Source: Sphingomonas sp.
GTDB lineage: Bacteria > Pseudomonadota > Alphaproteobacteria > Sphingomonadales > Sphingomonadaceae
Reading direction: 5' to 3'
Assembly (NCBI RefSeq): GCF_019746665.1
Contig: NZ_JAIERS010000021.1
Location: 1-60,455, forward strand
Length of the DNA: 60,455 nt
The notes beneath the pieces were generated by a model that worked only from the letters and a program-made list of their open reading frames with translations, was not told where the DNA came from and did not search any database. Shown piece after piece: positions 32,870-42,654 of this stretch. Position numbers and translations under genes: made by a program. Every line of letters starts with the position of its first letter. Positions within the stretch are counted from its first letter, which is position 1.

Positions 32870-34009
32870 GTGCGACGCCTGCTGCTGATCGGTGCCGGCC
32901 TCTCCTTGGGCGCGGCCGCTCCCGAGGAGTTCGTGCGCCGGCTCGATGCGGCAAAGCGCCAGTCTGCGGCCGCGCAGGAGCGCGCCGACACGCTCGCCAA
33001 GGCCGCCGCCGCCGAGCGCGATGCCGCGCGCAAGGCGGCGCAGGAGGAAGCCGCGCTCAAGGCGCAGGTCGAGCAGGCGCGCGCCGATATCGCCGCCGCG
33101 CAGGCCCGGATCGCGCTGCTCCGCGACCGACTGCGCGAGCAGCGCCAGGCGGTCGCCGAGCGCCAGGGGCCGATCGTCCGGCTGATCGCGGCGCTGCAAT
33201 CGCTTGCTGGTCGCCCAACCGTCGTCAGCCTTGTGCAGCCGGGCACGGTCGAGGATCTGGTCCATGTCCGCGCGGTGCTCGGCTCGGTCGCGCCGGTGGT
33301 GCGCGCGCGCACCGCCGTGCTGCGCGAGCAGCTCGCGCGCACCCGCACGCTCGAGGCGGGCGAGGCGGTCGCCGTCCGCGCGCTCGCCGACAGTCGCGCC
33401 CGGCTTGAGACGCGGCGGCTCGCGCTGGTCGAGCTCGAGGCCGAACACCGGCTGAAATCGCGCGCGCTCGGCCGCGCCGCGCTCGGCGAGTCGGACCGCG
33501 CGATCGCGCTGGGTGAGGCGGCGCGCGATCTGGTCGACCAGATGAGCGTCGATCGGCGCAGCGCCGCGACCGCCGCCAGCCTCGCCGCGCTCGGCGAGCC
33601 GCTGCCCCGCCCGGAGAGCAAGGCTGAACAGCTGTGGCCGGCGGGCGCACCGTATCGCCTGCCGGTGGCGGGGCAAGTGGTGGCGGGGCTCGGCGAGCTC
33701 GCCGATTCGGGCGCGCGCGCGCGAGGGATCACGCTGCAAGTCGCGCCCGGTGCGCGCGTCGTCGCGCCGGCGGCGGGGCGGGTGCGCTTCGTCGGCGCCT
33801 TTCGCAGCTATGGCCTGGTCGTGATCCTCGATCATGGCGGCGGCTGGAGCACGTTGATCGCCGGGCTGGGCGCCACGGGCACCCAGCCGGGCGATCGGCT
33901 GACCCAAGGCGCCGCGCTCGGCACCGCGCCCGCCGCCGGCACGCCGCAAGTGACGATCGAGCTGCGCCGCCGCGACCGGCCGGTCGATTTCACACGGCTG
34001 CTGGGGTGA
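32870..34009 (+). CDS. EnvC-like murein hydrolase activator (degenerate LytM domain)
   Basis: A 379-residue exported protein, start GTG at 32870 (VRRLLLIGAGLSLGAAAPEEF), 4 bases after the rlmH stop. Two coiled-coil blocks (about 20-95 and 150-260) lead to a C-terminal M23/LytM-like domain (about 270-379). The zinc-ligand motifs of active LytM enzymes are not intact: the usual HxH of YAHL is replaced by LIAGL, and the first HxxxD is not seen. That fits EnvC, which activates amidases at the septum without cutting murein itself. Function by family. Confidence 0.85.
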   Translation: MRRLLLIGAGLSLGAAAPEEFVRRLDAAKRQSAAAQERADTLAKAAAAERDAARKAAQEEAALKAQVEQARADIAAAQARIALLRDRLREQRQAVAERQGPIVRLIAALQSLAGRPTVVSLVQPGTVEDLVHVRAVLGSVAPVVRARTAVLREQLARTRTLEAGEAVAVRALADSRARLETRRLALVELEAEHRLKSRALGRAALGESDRAIALGEAARDLVDQMSVDRRSAATAASLAALGEPLPRPESKAEQLWPAGAPYRLPVAGQVVAGLGELADSGARARGITLQVAPGARVVAPAAGRVRFVGAFRSYGLVVILDHGGGWSTLIAGLGATGTQPGDRLTQGAALGTAPAAGTPQVTIELRRRDRPVDFTRLLG

Positions 34010-34091
34010 GGCACTTCGCGTCCGCCATTCCCCATTTCTTCACGCGCGAAGCCGCGCTACAACCGGCCAAACGGCGTAATGAAAGTGCCTT

Positions 34092-35504
34092 ATGTCCCGT
34101 GTCCTGCTGCAAGCCACCGCGACCGTCGCCGCGCTGGCGCTCATCCCCGTCACCACCGGCGCGCTCGCCCAGGTCGAGACCGACAGCTACCGTGAGCTCG
34201 ACCAGTTCATGGACGTCTACAACCTCGTCAAAGCCAAATATGTCGATCCGGTCGACAACAAGGTGCTGGTGAAGGGCGCGATCGAGGGGATGCTCGCCGC
34301 GCTCGATCCGCACAGCAGTTACGAGGACGGCGCCGATTACGAAAATCTGCGCATCCAGACCGAGGGCAATTATGGCGGGCTCGGCCTGTCGATCACGATG
34401 GAAGACGGGATCGTCAAGGTCGTTACCCCGCAAAAGGACACGCCCGCCTGGCGTGCCGGGGTAAAATCCGGTGATTATATCACCCATGTCGACGGCAAGT
34501 TCGTCTATGGGCTGACGCGCGATGAAGCGGTCGCGCAGATGCGGGGCAAGCCCGGCACCAAAGTGACGATTACCGTGGTGCGCAAGGGGCTAGACAAGCC
34601 AATCCAGCTAACCCTGACGCGCGAGGTCATCACCCTCAAGCCGGTCAATTGGGAAGTAAAGGGCGAGATCGGGGTGATTAACATCACCACTTTCTCAGAC
34701 GGCACCGGGCGTTACGTCCGCGACGCGGTGGCGGGTATCAAGAAGCAGCTCGGGCGCGATCCGCTGGGCTATGTGATCGACCTGCGCGACAATGGCGGCG
34801 GGCTGCTCAACGAAGCGGTCTCGGTCGCCGATGTGTTCCTCGATCACGGCGAGATCGTCTCGCAGCGCGGACGCGACAAGCTCGACATTCAGCGCTACGC
34901 CGCCACCCCGGGCGACGCGACCGGCGGCGCGCCGCTGGTCGTGCTGGTGAATGCCGGCACCGCGAGCGCCTCGGAAATCGTCGCCGGCGCCTTGCAGGAC
35001 CATCACCGCGCGGTGATCCAGGGCGAGCGCAGCTTCGGCAAGGGCTCGGTCCAGTCGCTGCTGCCGCTTGGCCCCAAAACCGATGTGCGGCTGACGACGG
35101 CGCGCTACTACACCCCCTCCGGCCGATCGGTGCAGGAAGGCGGGATCGATCCCGATCTGCCCGTGCCGCAGCTTTCGGATGCCGATTACAAGAACCGCCC
35201 GGTGGTGCGCGAGGACGATCTGCGCCGCCACCTGCTCAACACCGCCAAGGTCGACAACAAGCTGATCGAGGATGACGGCAAGCCCGATCCGCGCTTCGCC
35301 GAGACGCCCGACGCGCTGAAGGCGAAGAATATCGACGATTATCAGCTTTATTACGCGCTGCAGACGCTCGCCCGGCTCGGCGGACCGACCCAGGTGGCGA
35401 TGATCGCCAAGCTCGGCACGCCCAATCCCGGCCGTGCCGAACTCTCGCCGCCCGCCAATCCGGTGAAGGTCGAGCCCGGCCCCGGAGCGGCGCCGAACAA
35501 GTGA
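34092..35504 (+). CDS. C-terminal processing peptidase (S41, CtpA-like)
   Basis: A 470-residue periplasmic protease. Signal peptide 1 to about 27; YVDPVDNKVLVKGAIEGMLAALDPHSSY; a PDZ domain around 85-165 (GLGLSITMEDGIVKVV, GDYITHVDGKFV); and the S41 catalytic part with the nucleophile Ser in GTASASEIVAGALQDH and Lys in RSFGKGSVQ. Such proteases trim cell-wall and outer-membrane proteins in the periplasm. It follows the EnvC-like gene and ends in a GTGA overlap with the DsbB-like gene. Confidence 0.94.
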   Translation: MSRVLLQATATVAALALIPVTTGALAQVETDSYRELDQFMDVYNLVKAKYVDPVDNKVLVKGAIEGMLAALDPHSSYEDGADYENLRIQTEGNYGGLGLSITMEDGIVKVVTPQKDTPAWRAGVKSGDYITHVDGKFVYGLTRDEAVAQMRGKPGTKVTITVVRKGLDKPIQLTLTREVITLKPVNWEVKGEIGVINITTFSDGTGRYVRDAVAGIKKQLGRDPLGYVIDLRDNGGGLLNEAVSVADVFLDHGEIVSQRGRDKLDIQRYAATPGDATGGAPLVVLVNAGTASASEIVAGALQDHHRAVIQGERSFGKGSVQSLLPLGPKTDVRLTTARYYTPSGRSVQEGGIDPDLPVPQLSDADYKNRPVVREDDLRRHLLNTAKVDNKLIEDDGKPDPRFAETPDALKAKNIDDYQLYYALQTLARLGGPTQVAMIAKLGTPNPGRAELSPPANPVKVEPGPGAAPNK

Positions 35505-35971
35505 GCGGCGTCGTCACGGCCCGTTCGCTCGCGCTCGCCGTGCCCGCCGCGCTCATGGCCGGCGCGCTCGGCGCGCAGTTCATCGGCGGGCTTTACCCGT
35601 GCGAGATGTGCCACTGGCAGCGCTGGCCGCATTATGTCGCGATCGTGCTGGCGCTGCTGGCGTTCGTCGCCCCGCGCCCGGCGCGCGGCGTGCTCGTCGC
35701 GCTTGCCGCCTTCGCGATCCTGACGAGCGGGGCGATCGGCGTATTCCATGCCGGGGTCGAATATCATTGGTGGCAGGGCATCACCCCCTGCTCAAGGGTG
35801 GCGAGCCATGGCAGCGACGCGCTGAGCGAGATCCTCAACGCGCCGATCGTGCGCTGCGACGCGCCGCAGTGGACGCTTGGCCCGATTTCGCTCGCGGGGT
35901 TCAACGCGCTCTTTTCGCTTGCCGGCGGGGCCACCATATTGGCACTGCTCGCGAAAGGGAGGCAGGCATGA
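35501..35971 (+). CDS. DsbB-family disulfide bond formation protein
   Basis: A 156-residue inner-membrane protein with four membrane segments. The first cysteine pair is in LYPCEMCHWQRWPHY (CxxC), the motif of the DsbB quinone-reducing enzyme, and the second pair is TPCSRVASHGSD and PIVRCDAPQW. It passes electrons from periplasmic thiols to quinone. Start GTG at 35501 overlaps the CtpA stop codon. Ends overlapping the Coq7-type gene (ATGA). Confidence 0.93.
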   Translation: MSGVVTARSLALAVPAALMAGALGAQFIGGLYPCEMCHWQRWPHYVAIVLALLAFVAPRPARGVLVALAAFAILTSGAIGVFHAGVEYHWWQGITPCSRVASHGSDALSEILNAPIVRCDAPQWTLGPISLAGFNALFSLAGGATILALLAKGRQA

Positions 35972-36501
35972 GCTGGAAGCCGGGCGACGCCAAGCGGCGG
36001 ATCGATGCAATGATCCGCGTCGATCAGGCGGGCGAATATGGCGCGACACGCATCTATGCCGGGCAGCTCGCGGTGATGGGCGATCGCGGCCAGGCCGCGC
36101 GCGAGATCGCCGGGATGGCGCACCAGGAAGCGCGGCACCGCCAGTTCTTCGATCGCATGATCGCCGAACGCGGGGTGCGGCCAACCGCGCTCCAGCCGTT
36201 CTGGAACGTCGCGGGCTTCGCGCTCGGCGCGGTGACGGCGGCGCTGGGGCCCGAGGCGGCGATGGCCTGCACCGCCGCGATCGAGACCGAGATCGACAAA
36301 CATTATGCCGAACAGCTAGCGCAGCTGGGCGATGACGACCCCGAGCTGGCCGACGCGATCCGCGAATTCCAGGCCGAGGAGGTCGAGCATCGCGAAACCG
36401 CGCTCGCCGCGGGCGCGGAACGGGCGCCGGCCTATCCCATTCTATCGGGGTTGATCCGGCTCGGCTGCCGGGTCGCGATCGAGGCATCGAAACGGATTTG
36501 A
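35968..36501 (+). CDS. coq7: Demethoxyubiquinone hydroxylase (Coq7)
   Basis: A 177-residue di-iron monooxygenase that adds the last ring hydroxyl in ubiquinone synthesis. The six ligands are visible as E in DQAGEYGATRIY, ExxH in MAHQEARHRQF, E in AAIETEIDKHY, and ExxH in QAEEVEHRETAL. Start ATG at 35968 overlaps the DsbB-like stop. Its location next to the quinone-using DsbB-like protein may be chance or functional. Length is normal. Confidence 0.95.
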   Translation: MSWKPGDAKRRIDAMIRVDQAGEYGATRIYAGQLAVMGDRGQAAREIAGMAHQEARHRQFFDRMIAERGVRPTALQPFWNVAGFALGAVTAALGPEAAMACTAAIETEIDKHYAEQLAQLGDDDPELADAIREFQAEEVEHRETALAAGAERAPAYPILSGLIRLGCRVAIEASKRI

Positions 36502-36527
36502 AGCGCGGTGCGCGCAAAGGAGCGGTT

Positions 36528-36986
36528 ATGAAGAAGCTTGCTGTTCTTGCCCTGCTGCTTGCGCCGGGGATCGCCGCGGCGCAGACCAACGGCCCTACCT
36601 TGCCGGTCGCCCCTCGCCCGAGCGCCAACCAAGGCTCGACCCCCGACGCGCCGATCAACGGCGTCACCTATCTCTACGGCGAGCAGAAATGCCCGGTCGA
36701 CGCCAATGGCAACGAAGTCACCGTGTGCGTGCGGCTGAATGCCAGCGAGCAGTTCCGCATCCCGAAGAACCTGCGCGAAGGCTCGATCAAGCCCGAATAT
36801 GAAGCCTGGGCGGCACGCAGCCGCGACGTAGTCGATCAGGGCCAGGTCGGGATCGGCAGCTGCTCGGCGGTGGGCGCCGGCGGCATCATTGGCTGCGCCA
36901 ACCAGCAATTCGTCCGCGCGCGCAAGGAGAACAAGGAACGCGCCGCCGAGCAATCGCGCGAGGAAGCGGCGATCACGCCGAACTGA
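36528..36986 (+). CDS. Periplasmic hypothetical protein
   Basis: A 152-residue protein with a signal peptide (MKKLAVLALLLAPGIAAAQ), GGAG upstream of the ATG at 36528, two cysteines in EQKCPVDANGNEVTVCVR and two more in IGSCSAVGAGGIIGCANQQF, suggesting two disulfides. The C-terminus is charged and helical (RARKENKERAAEQSREEAA). Not recognised; sphingomonads have such short conserved periplasmic proteins after coq7. Confidence 0.8.
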   Translation: MKKLAVLALLLAPGIAAAQTNGPTLPVAPRPSANQGSTPDAPINGVTYLYGEQKCPVDANGNEVTVCVRLNASEQFRIPKNLREGSIKPEYEAWAARSRDVVDQGQVGIGSCSAVGAGGIIGCANQQFVRARKENKERAAEQSREEAAITPN

Positions 36987-37049
36987 GCGTTTGCCTTGGT
37001 GCTTTAGCGCACCGTGAACGGCGCGCCCCGCTCGACTTCGCCTGTCAGC

Positions 37050-37064
37050 GAACATATATCGAAC
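37050..37064 (+). promoter_or_regulatory. LexA box (GAAC-N7-GAAC) before the radical SAM gene
   Basis: GAAC (37050-37053), 7 bases, GAAC (37061-37064): a perfect match to the direct-repeat SOS box of alphaproteobacteria (GTTC-N7-GTTC on the other strand). It ends two bases before the ATG at 37067. SOS control of the two-gene repair unit is the obvious reading. Confidence 0.7.
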
Positions 37065-37066
37065 GA

Positions 37067-38307
37067 ATGGCGCAGCTCAGCACCCGGGAAAAGCTCGAGA
37101 TTCTGGCGGACGCCGCCAAATATGACGCGAGTTGCGCCTCTTCAGGGACCGCCAAGCGCCATTCGCGCGACGGCAAGGGACTGGGATCGACCGAGGGCAT
37201 GGGGATCTGCCACGCCTATGCGCCGGATGGCCGCTGCATCAGCCTACTGAAGATATTGCTGACCAACAGCTGCATTTTCGATTGCCATTATTGCATCAAT
37301 CGCAAAAGCTCGAACGTTCGCCGGGCGCGGTTCACGGCGCAGGAAGTGGTGCAGCTGACGCTCGCTTTTTATAAGCGCAACTATATTGAAGGGCTGTTTC
37401 TTAGCTCCGGTATCATCCGATCATCCGATTATACGATGGAGCAATTGGTCGAAGTCGCGCGCTCACTGCGCGAAGACCATGATTTTCGAGGCTACATTCA
37501 TCTGAAGACGATCCCCGACGCCGATCCCGAATTGATCCGCCAAGCCGGGCTTCACGCCGATCGCGTTTCGATCAATGTCGAACTGCCAACCATCGCCGGC
37601 CTCGCCCGGCTCGCGCCCGACAAATCGGCCCCGCGCATCGAGGGTGCGATGGCGGGAATGAAAGCGGCGATCGTCGACACCAAGGACGCGAAGAAACGCT
37701 TCAAATCGGCACCGCGCTTTGCCCCCGCCGGTCAATCGACCCAGATGATCGTCGGCGCGGACGCAGCGACCGATCGCGACATCGTCGCGCGGGCGGCGGG
37801 GCTTTACGGCGCGTTCGGCCTGCGCCGCGTCTATTATTCGGCGTTCAGCCCGATCCCGGATGCGTCCGCCGTGCTGCCGCTCCAGCGCCCGCCCTTGATG
37901 CGCGAGCATAGGCTTTATCAGTCCGACTGGTTGATGCGCTTCTACGATTACCGGCCGGACGAGGTGGCCGACGCGGCGGACGCCGCGGGCATGTTGCCGC
38001 TCGACATCGACCCCAAGCTCGCCTGGGCACTGAAGCACCGCGCGCTCTTCCCGCTCGACATCAACCGCGCCGATCGCGCGCTGCTGCTGCGCGTGCCGGG
38101 ATTGGGGGTGAAGGCGGTGAACGCGATCCTCGCCGCGCGGCGGTGGCGACGGTTGCGGCTGGAGGATGTCGCGCGGTTGACGGTGTCAGTCACGAAGCTC
38201 CGCCCGTTCATCGTCGCCGAGGATTGGCACCCCGGCGCACTCACCGATTGCGCCGAGTTGAAGCCGCTGGTCGCGCCGAAGGCGGCGCAGCTCGAACTGT
38301 TCGCCTG

Positions 38308-38308
<1 letters not shown>
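37067..38308 (+). CDS. Putative DNA modification/repair radical SAM protein
   Basis: A 413-residue radical SAM enzyme. The iron-sulfur motif is CIFDCHYCINRKSSNVRRARF (C-x3-C-x2-C) near residue 70, and GICHAYAPDGRCISLLKILLTNS leads to it. Near the C-terminus a helix-hairpin-helix motif, LLLRVPGLGVKAVNAILAARR, would bind DNA. This is the family always found beside UdgX-type glycosylases (the TIGR03916 type). The next gene overlaps by one base (TGATG) and encodes that partner. A LexA box overlaps the start region. The reaction is not known. Confidence 0.92.
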
Positions 38309-39690
<1,382 letters not shown>

Positions 39691-39711
39691 GGCGGCCGCG
39701 AGGCTCGGGCG

Positions 39712-40074
39712 CTACTTCCCGCCGGACCGCCGGGTGAGCGCGGCGACGCAGCTCGCGCGGTCGATCGGCGCGCCGTCGGGCTGGCGCGCGTCGACATGCG
39801 TCACCACGCTCGTGCTGCCCTTGGGATAGAGATAGGCATCGAGCACACAGATCGGCCCGGCGAATTGCAGCTTGCGCCCCGGCCCTTCGGTCACGTCGGC
39901 ATCGGGCTTGCCGAACAGCGCGGTGAGCTGGGGCGCGGTCGAGCCCAGCACGCGTTCGAGCCCGGCACGGCTCACCGTCGGCAAGGGCACCGGCGCCGCG
40001 CGCTGCGGTGCGGGGGGCGGCACCACGGCAGTCGCGCAGCCGCCGAGCAACAGCATCACCGGTAAAATCCGCAT
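39712..40074 (-). CDS. Small lipoprotein, function unknown
   Basis: A 120-residue lipoprotein: MRILPVMLLLGGCATAVV with lipobox Cys13, a Pro/Ala-rich spacer, then about 80 residues (RAGLERVLGSTAPQLTALFGKPDADVTEGPGRKLQF) that recall SmpA/OmlA-like folds found in several proteobacterial lipoproteins (inference). The start at 40074 is chosen over a longer frame because it creates the lipobox. It converges on the UdgX gene and diverges from the kinase gene. Confidence 0.78.
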   Translation of the reverse strand: MRILPVMLLLGGCATAVVPPPAPQRAAPVPLPTVSRAGLERVLGSTAPQLTALFGKPDADVTEGPGRKLQFAGPICVLDAYLYPKGSTSVVTHVDARQPDGAPIDRASCVAALTRRSGGK

Positions 40075-40140
40075 CGCACACCCCGTTGCGCCATCGTCCA
40101 TGCACCATTAGGCGAGCGCAACGCCTTTAGGGAGACTTAA

Positions 40141-41148
40141 GTGAGCCAAGCCACCTTCGATGTGGTCGCGATCGGCAATGCGATCGTCGACATTCTCGCC
40201 CATGCCGACGATGCCTTCATCGCCCAGGAAGGCATGACCAAGGGCTCGATGCAGCTCGTCTTCTCTCCAGCCGAGGCCGATGCGCTCTATGCCAAGATGG
40301 GTCCGGGGATCGAGGCCAGCGGTGGCTCCGCGGCAAATACGGTCGCGGGGATCGCCGCGCTTGGCGGCAAATGCGGCTTTATCGGCCAGGTCGCCGACGA
40401 TCAGCTCGGCCAGGTGTTCGCGCACGACATCCGCTCGATCGGAGTCGCGTTCGACACACCCGCGCGCGCCGGCGAGCCGGCGACCGCGCGTTGCCTGATC
40501 TTCGTGACGCCCGATGGCCAGCGGACCATGAACACCTTCCTCGGCGCTTCGCAGTTCCTGCCGGCCGTAGCGCTCAACCGCGCGCTGATCGAGCAAGGCG
40601 CGATCCTGTACCTCGAAGGCTATCTGTGGGACCCCGAGGAGCCACGCGCGGCGATGCGCGCCGCGATCGAGATCGCGCGCGGTGCCGGGCGGCGGGTGGC
40701 GTTCACCTTGTCCGACGTATTCTGCATCAGCCGCCATGGCGGCGATTTCCGCGCATTGCTGCGCGACGGGCTGGTCGACATTCTGTTCGCCAACGAGAAC
40801 GAACTGCTCGCGCTCGCCGAGCTAGATGATTTCGAGGCCGCGCTCGCCGCGATTGCGCCGCTGGTGCCGACGCTTGTCGTCACGCGCTCGGAAAAGGGCG
40901 CGCTCGCGATCACCCGCGGCGAAAGCGCGGTGGTCGCCGCCGAGCCGATCGAGCGGGTGGTCGACACGACCGGCGCGGGCGATCTGTTCGCCGCCGGCTT
41001 CCTGCATGGCCAGGCGCGCGGGATGTCGCTCGAACAATCGCTGCGGCTGGGCGCGATTTGCGCGGCGGAGATCATCAGCCATGTCGGGGCGCGGCCGCAG
41101 GTCGATCTGAAGGCGTTGGCGGCGGAAAAGCTGGGAGCGGCGGTTTAG
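40141..41148 (+). CDS. PfkB family carbohydrate/adenosine kinase
   Basis: A 335-residue kinase, GTG start at 40141 (with GGGAG about 7 bases upstream). Family signatures: GGSAANTVAGIAALGGKCGFIGQVADDQLG and DTTGAGDLFAAGFLHGQ, with the catalytic Asp in the GAGD. The N-terminal VVAIGNAIVDIL is typical of the adenosine kinase group (ADP or ATP-dependent). Substrate (adenosine, or a sugar) cannot be fixed by eye. Confidence 0.92.
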   Translation: MSQATFDVVAIGNAIVDILAHADDAFIAQEGMTKGSMQLVFSPAEADALYAKMGPGIEASGGSAANTVAGIAALGGKCGFIGQVADDQLGQVFAHDIRSIGVAFDTPARAGEPATARCLIFVTPDGQRTMNTFLGASQFLPAVALNRALIEQGAILYLEGYLWDPEEPRAAMRAAIEIARGAGRRVAFTLSDVFCISRHGGDFRALLRDGLVDILFANENELLALAELDDFEAALAAIAPLVPTLVVTRSEKGALAITRGESAVVAAEPIERVVDTTGAGDLFAAGFLHGQARGMSLEQSLRLGAICAAEIISHVGARPQVDLKALAAEKLGAAV

Positions 41149-41202
41149 GGTTTCACACCAGGCCGCGACGGCGCCTAGCGTCTTCGCGGCTTGGCACCGG
41201 GC

Positions 41203-42576
41203 TTAAAACCGCATCTCCTCATAAATCCGCGCGACATCGCCGCCCCAGGCACCCTCATAGCGCTCCAGCAGCAGTTCCGCCGGCACCGTCCCGCGCCGGA
41301 CGATCTCACGCAGCGGATCGAGAAAGCCGGTCTCGTCGCTCCCACCCGCATCGTGCCGCGCGCGTGCCGCAAGCCCGGCATGGGCGATGTCGAGCACTTC
41401 ACCGGCGATGTCGCGCAGCCGCCCGCCACCGGGGAGCGGCGCGTCGAGGCCCAGCTTGGGCACGCTCGCGCGCAATTCCTCACGCCCGGCCATGTCCCAG
41501 CCCTTCACCAGATCCCACGCCGCATCCAGCGCGCCCTGATCGTAGAGCAGCCCCACCCAAAGCGCCGGCAGCGCGCAGATCCGCCCCCACGGCCCGCCAT
41601 CGGCGCCGCGCATCTCCAGGAATGACTTGAGCCGCACCTCGGGGAAGGCGGTCGAGAGGTGATCGGACCAGTCATCGACGGTTGGCTTCTCGCCCGGCAG
41701 CGCGGGGAGGCGACCGTCGAGGAAGTCGCGGAACGACTGCCCTGCCGCGTCGATATACCGCCCGTCCCGATAGACGAAGTACATCGGCACATCGAGCGCG
41801 TATTCGGCATAGCGCTCATAGCCAAAGCCGTCTTCGAACACGAAGGGCAGCATCCCGGTGCGCGCCGGATCGGTGTCCGACCAGATATGGCTGCGATAGC
41901 TGAGATAGCTGTTGGGCTTGCCTTCGGTGAAAGGTGAATTGGCGAACAGCGCGGTCGCGAGCGGTTGCAGCGCGAGGCCAACGCGGAATTTCTGCGCCAT
42001 GTCCGCTTCGCTCTGGTAATCGAGATTCACCTGGATCGTGCAGGTACGTAGCATCATGTCGAGCCCAAGGCTGCCGACGCGCGGCATATGGCGCAGCATG
42101 ATCGCATAGCGCCCCTTGGGCATGATCGGCAGGTCGGCGCGCGCCTTGTCGGGCCACATGCCGAGGCCTAGGAACCCCAGCCCCAGCTCACCGCCCACGC
42201 TCGCCACCTGTTCCAGATGCCGCCCGGTCTCGGCGCAGGTCTGATGGAGATTGTCGAGCGGCGCGCCTGAAAGCTCGAACTGGCCGGCGGGCTCCAGGCT
42301 GATCGACCCATCCGCGCCGGACAGGGCGATCACATGCTCGCCCTCCATCACCGGCTGCCAGCCGAAGCGCGTGAGCCCCATCAGCAGATCGCGGATGCCG
42401 CCCGGCTCGTCATAGCTTGGCGCGCGATGATCGCTCAGCCGATAGACGAATTTCTCATGCTCGGTGCCGATCCGCCAGCGCGCCGGCGGCTTCTCACCCT
42501 TGGCGAAGGTCGCGATCAGCTGGTCGCGGTGCTCGATGACCGCCGCTTGTTTACCCGTTACGGTCTTCGTGCTCAT
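41203..42576 (-). CDS. gshA: Glutamate-cysteine ligase
   Basis: A 457-residue first enzyme of glutathione synthesis, class of plant/alphaproteobacterial GCL. The start at 42576 (MSTKTVTGKQ) is chosen over the 562-residue open frame because the earlier sequence overlaps the CobT promoter region and is not family-like. RIGTEHEKFVYRLSDH, MLRTCTIQVNLDYQSEADM, YLSYRSHIWSDTDPARTG and EMRGADGGPWGRICALPA are recognisable GCL marks, the last for glutamate/ATP binding. The GST nearby on the chromosome uses the product. Confidence 0.93.
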   Translation of the reverse strand: MSTKTVTGKQAAVIEHRDQLIATFAKGEKPPARWRIGTEHEKFVYRLSDHRAPSYDEPGGIRDLLMGLTRFGWQPVMEGEHVIALSGADGSISLEPAGQFELSGAPLDNLHQTCAETGRHLEQVASVGGELGLGFLGLGMWPDKARADLPIMPKGRYAIMLRHMPRVGSLGLDMMLRTCTIQVNLDYQSEADMAQKFRVGLALQPLATALFANSPFTEGKPNSYLSYRSHIWSDTDPARTGMLPFVFEDGFGYERYAEYALDVPMYFVYRDGRYIDAAGQSFRDFLDGRLPALPGEKPTVDDWSDHLSTAFPEVRLKSFLEMRGADGGPWGRICALPALWVGLLYDQGALDAAWDLVKGWDMAGREELRASVPKLGLDAPLPGGGRLRDIAGEVLDIAHAGLAARARHDAGGSDETGFLDPLREIVRRGTVPAELLLERYEGAWGGDVARIYEEMRF

Positions 42577-42654
42577 GGGGCGAGCGTTTAGCCGTTGGCC
42601 CGCCGCCATGCTAGAGGGGTTCCGGGGACAAGGCTTTCTGGTAAAGCCCGGGCG

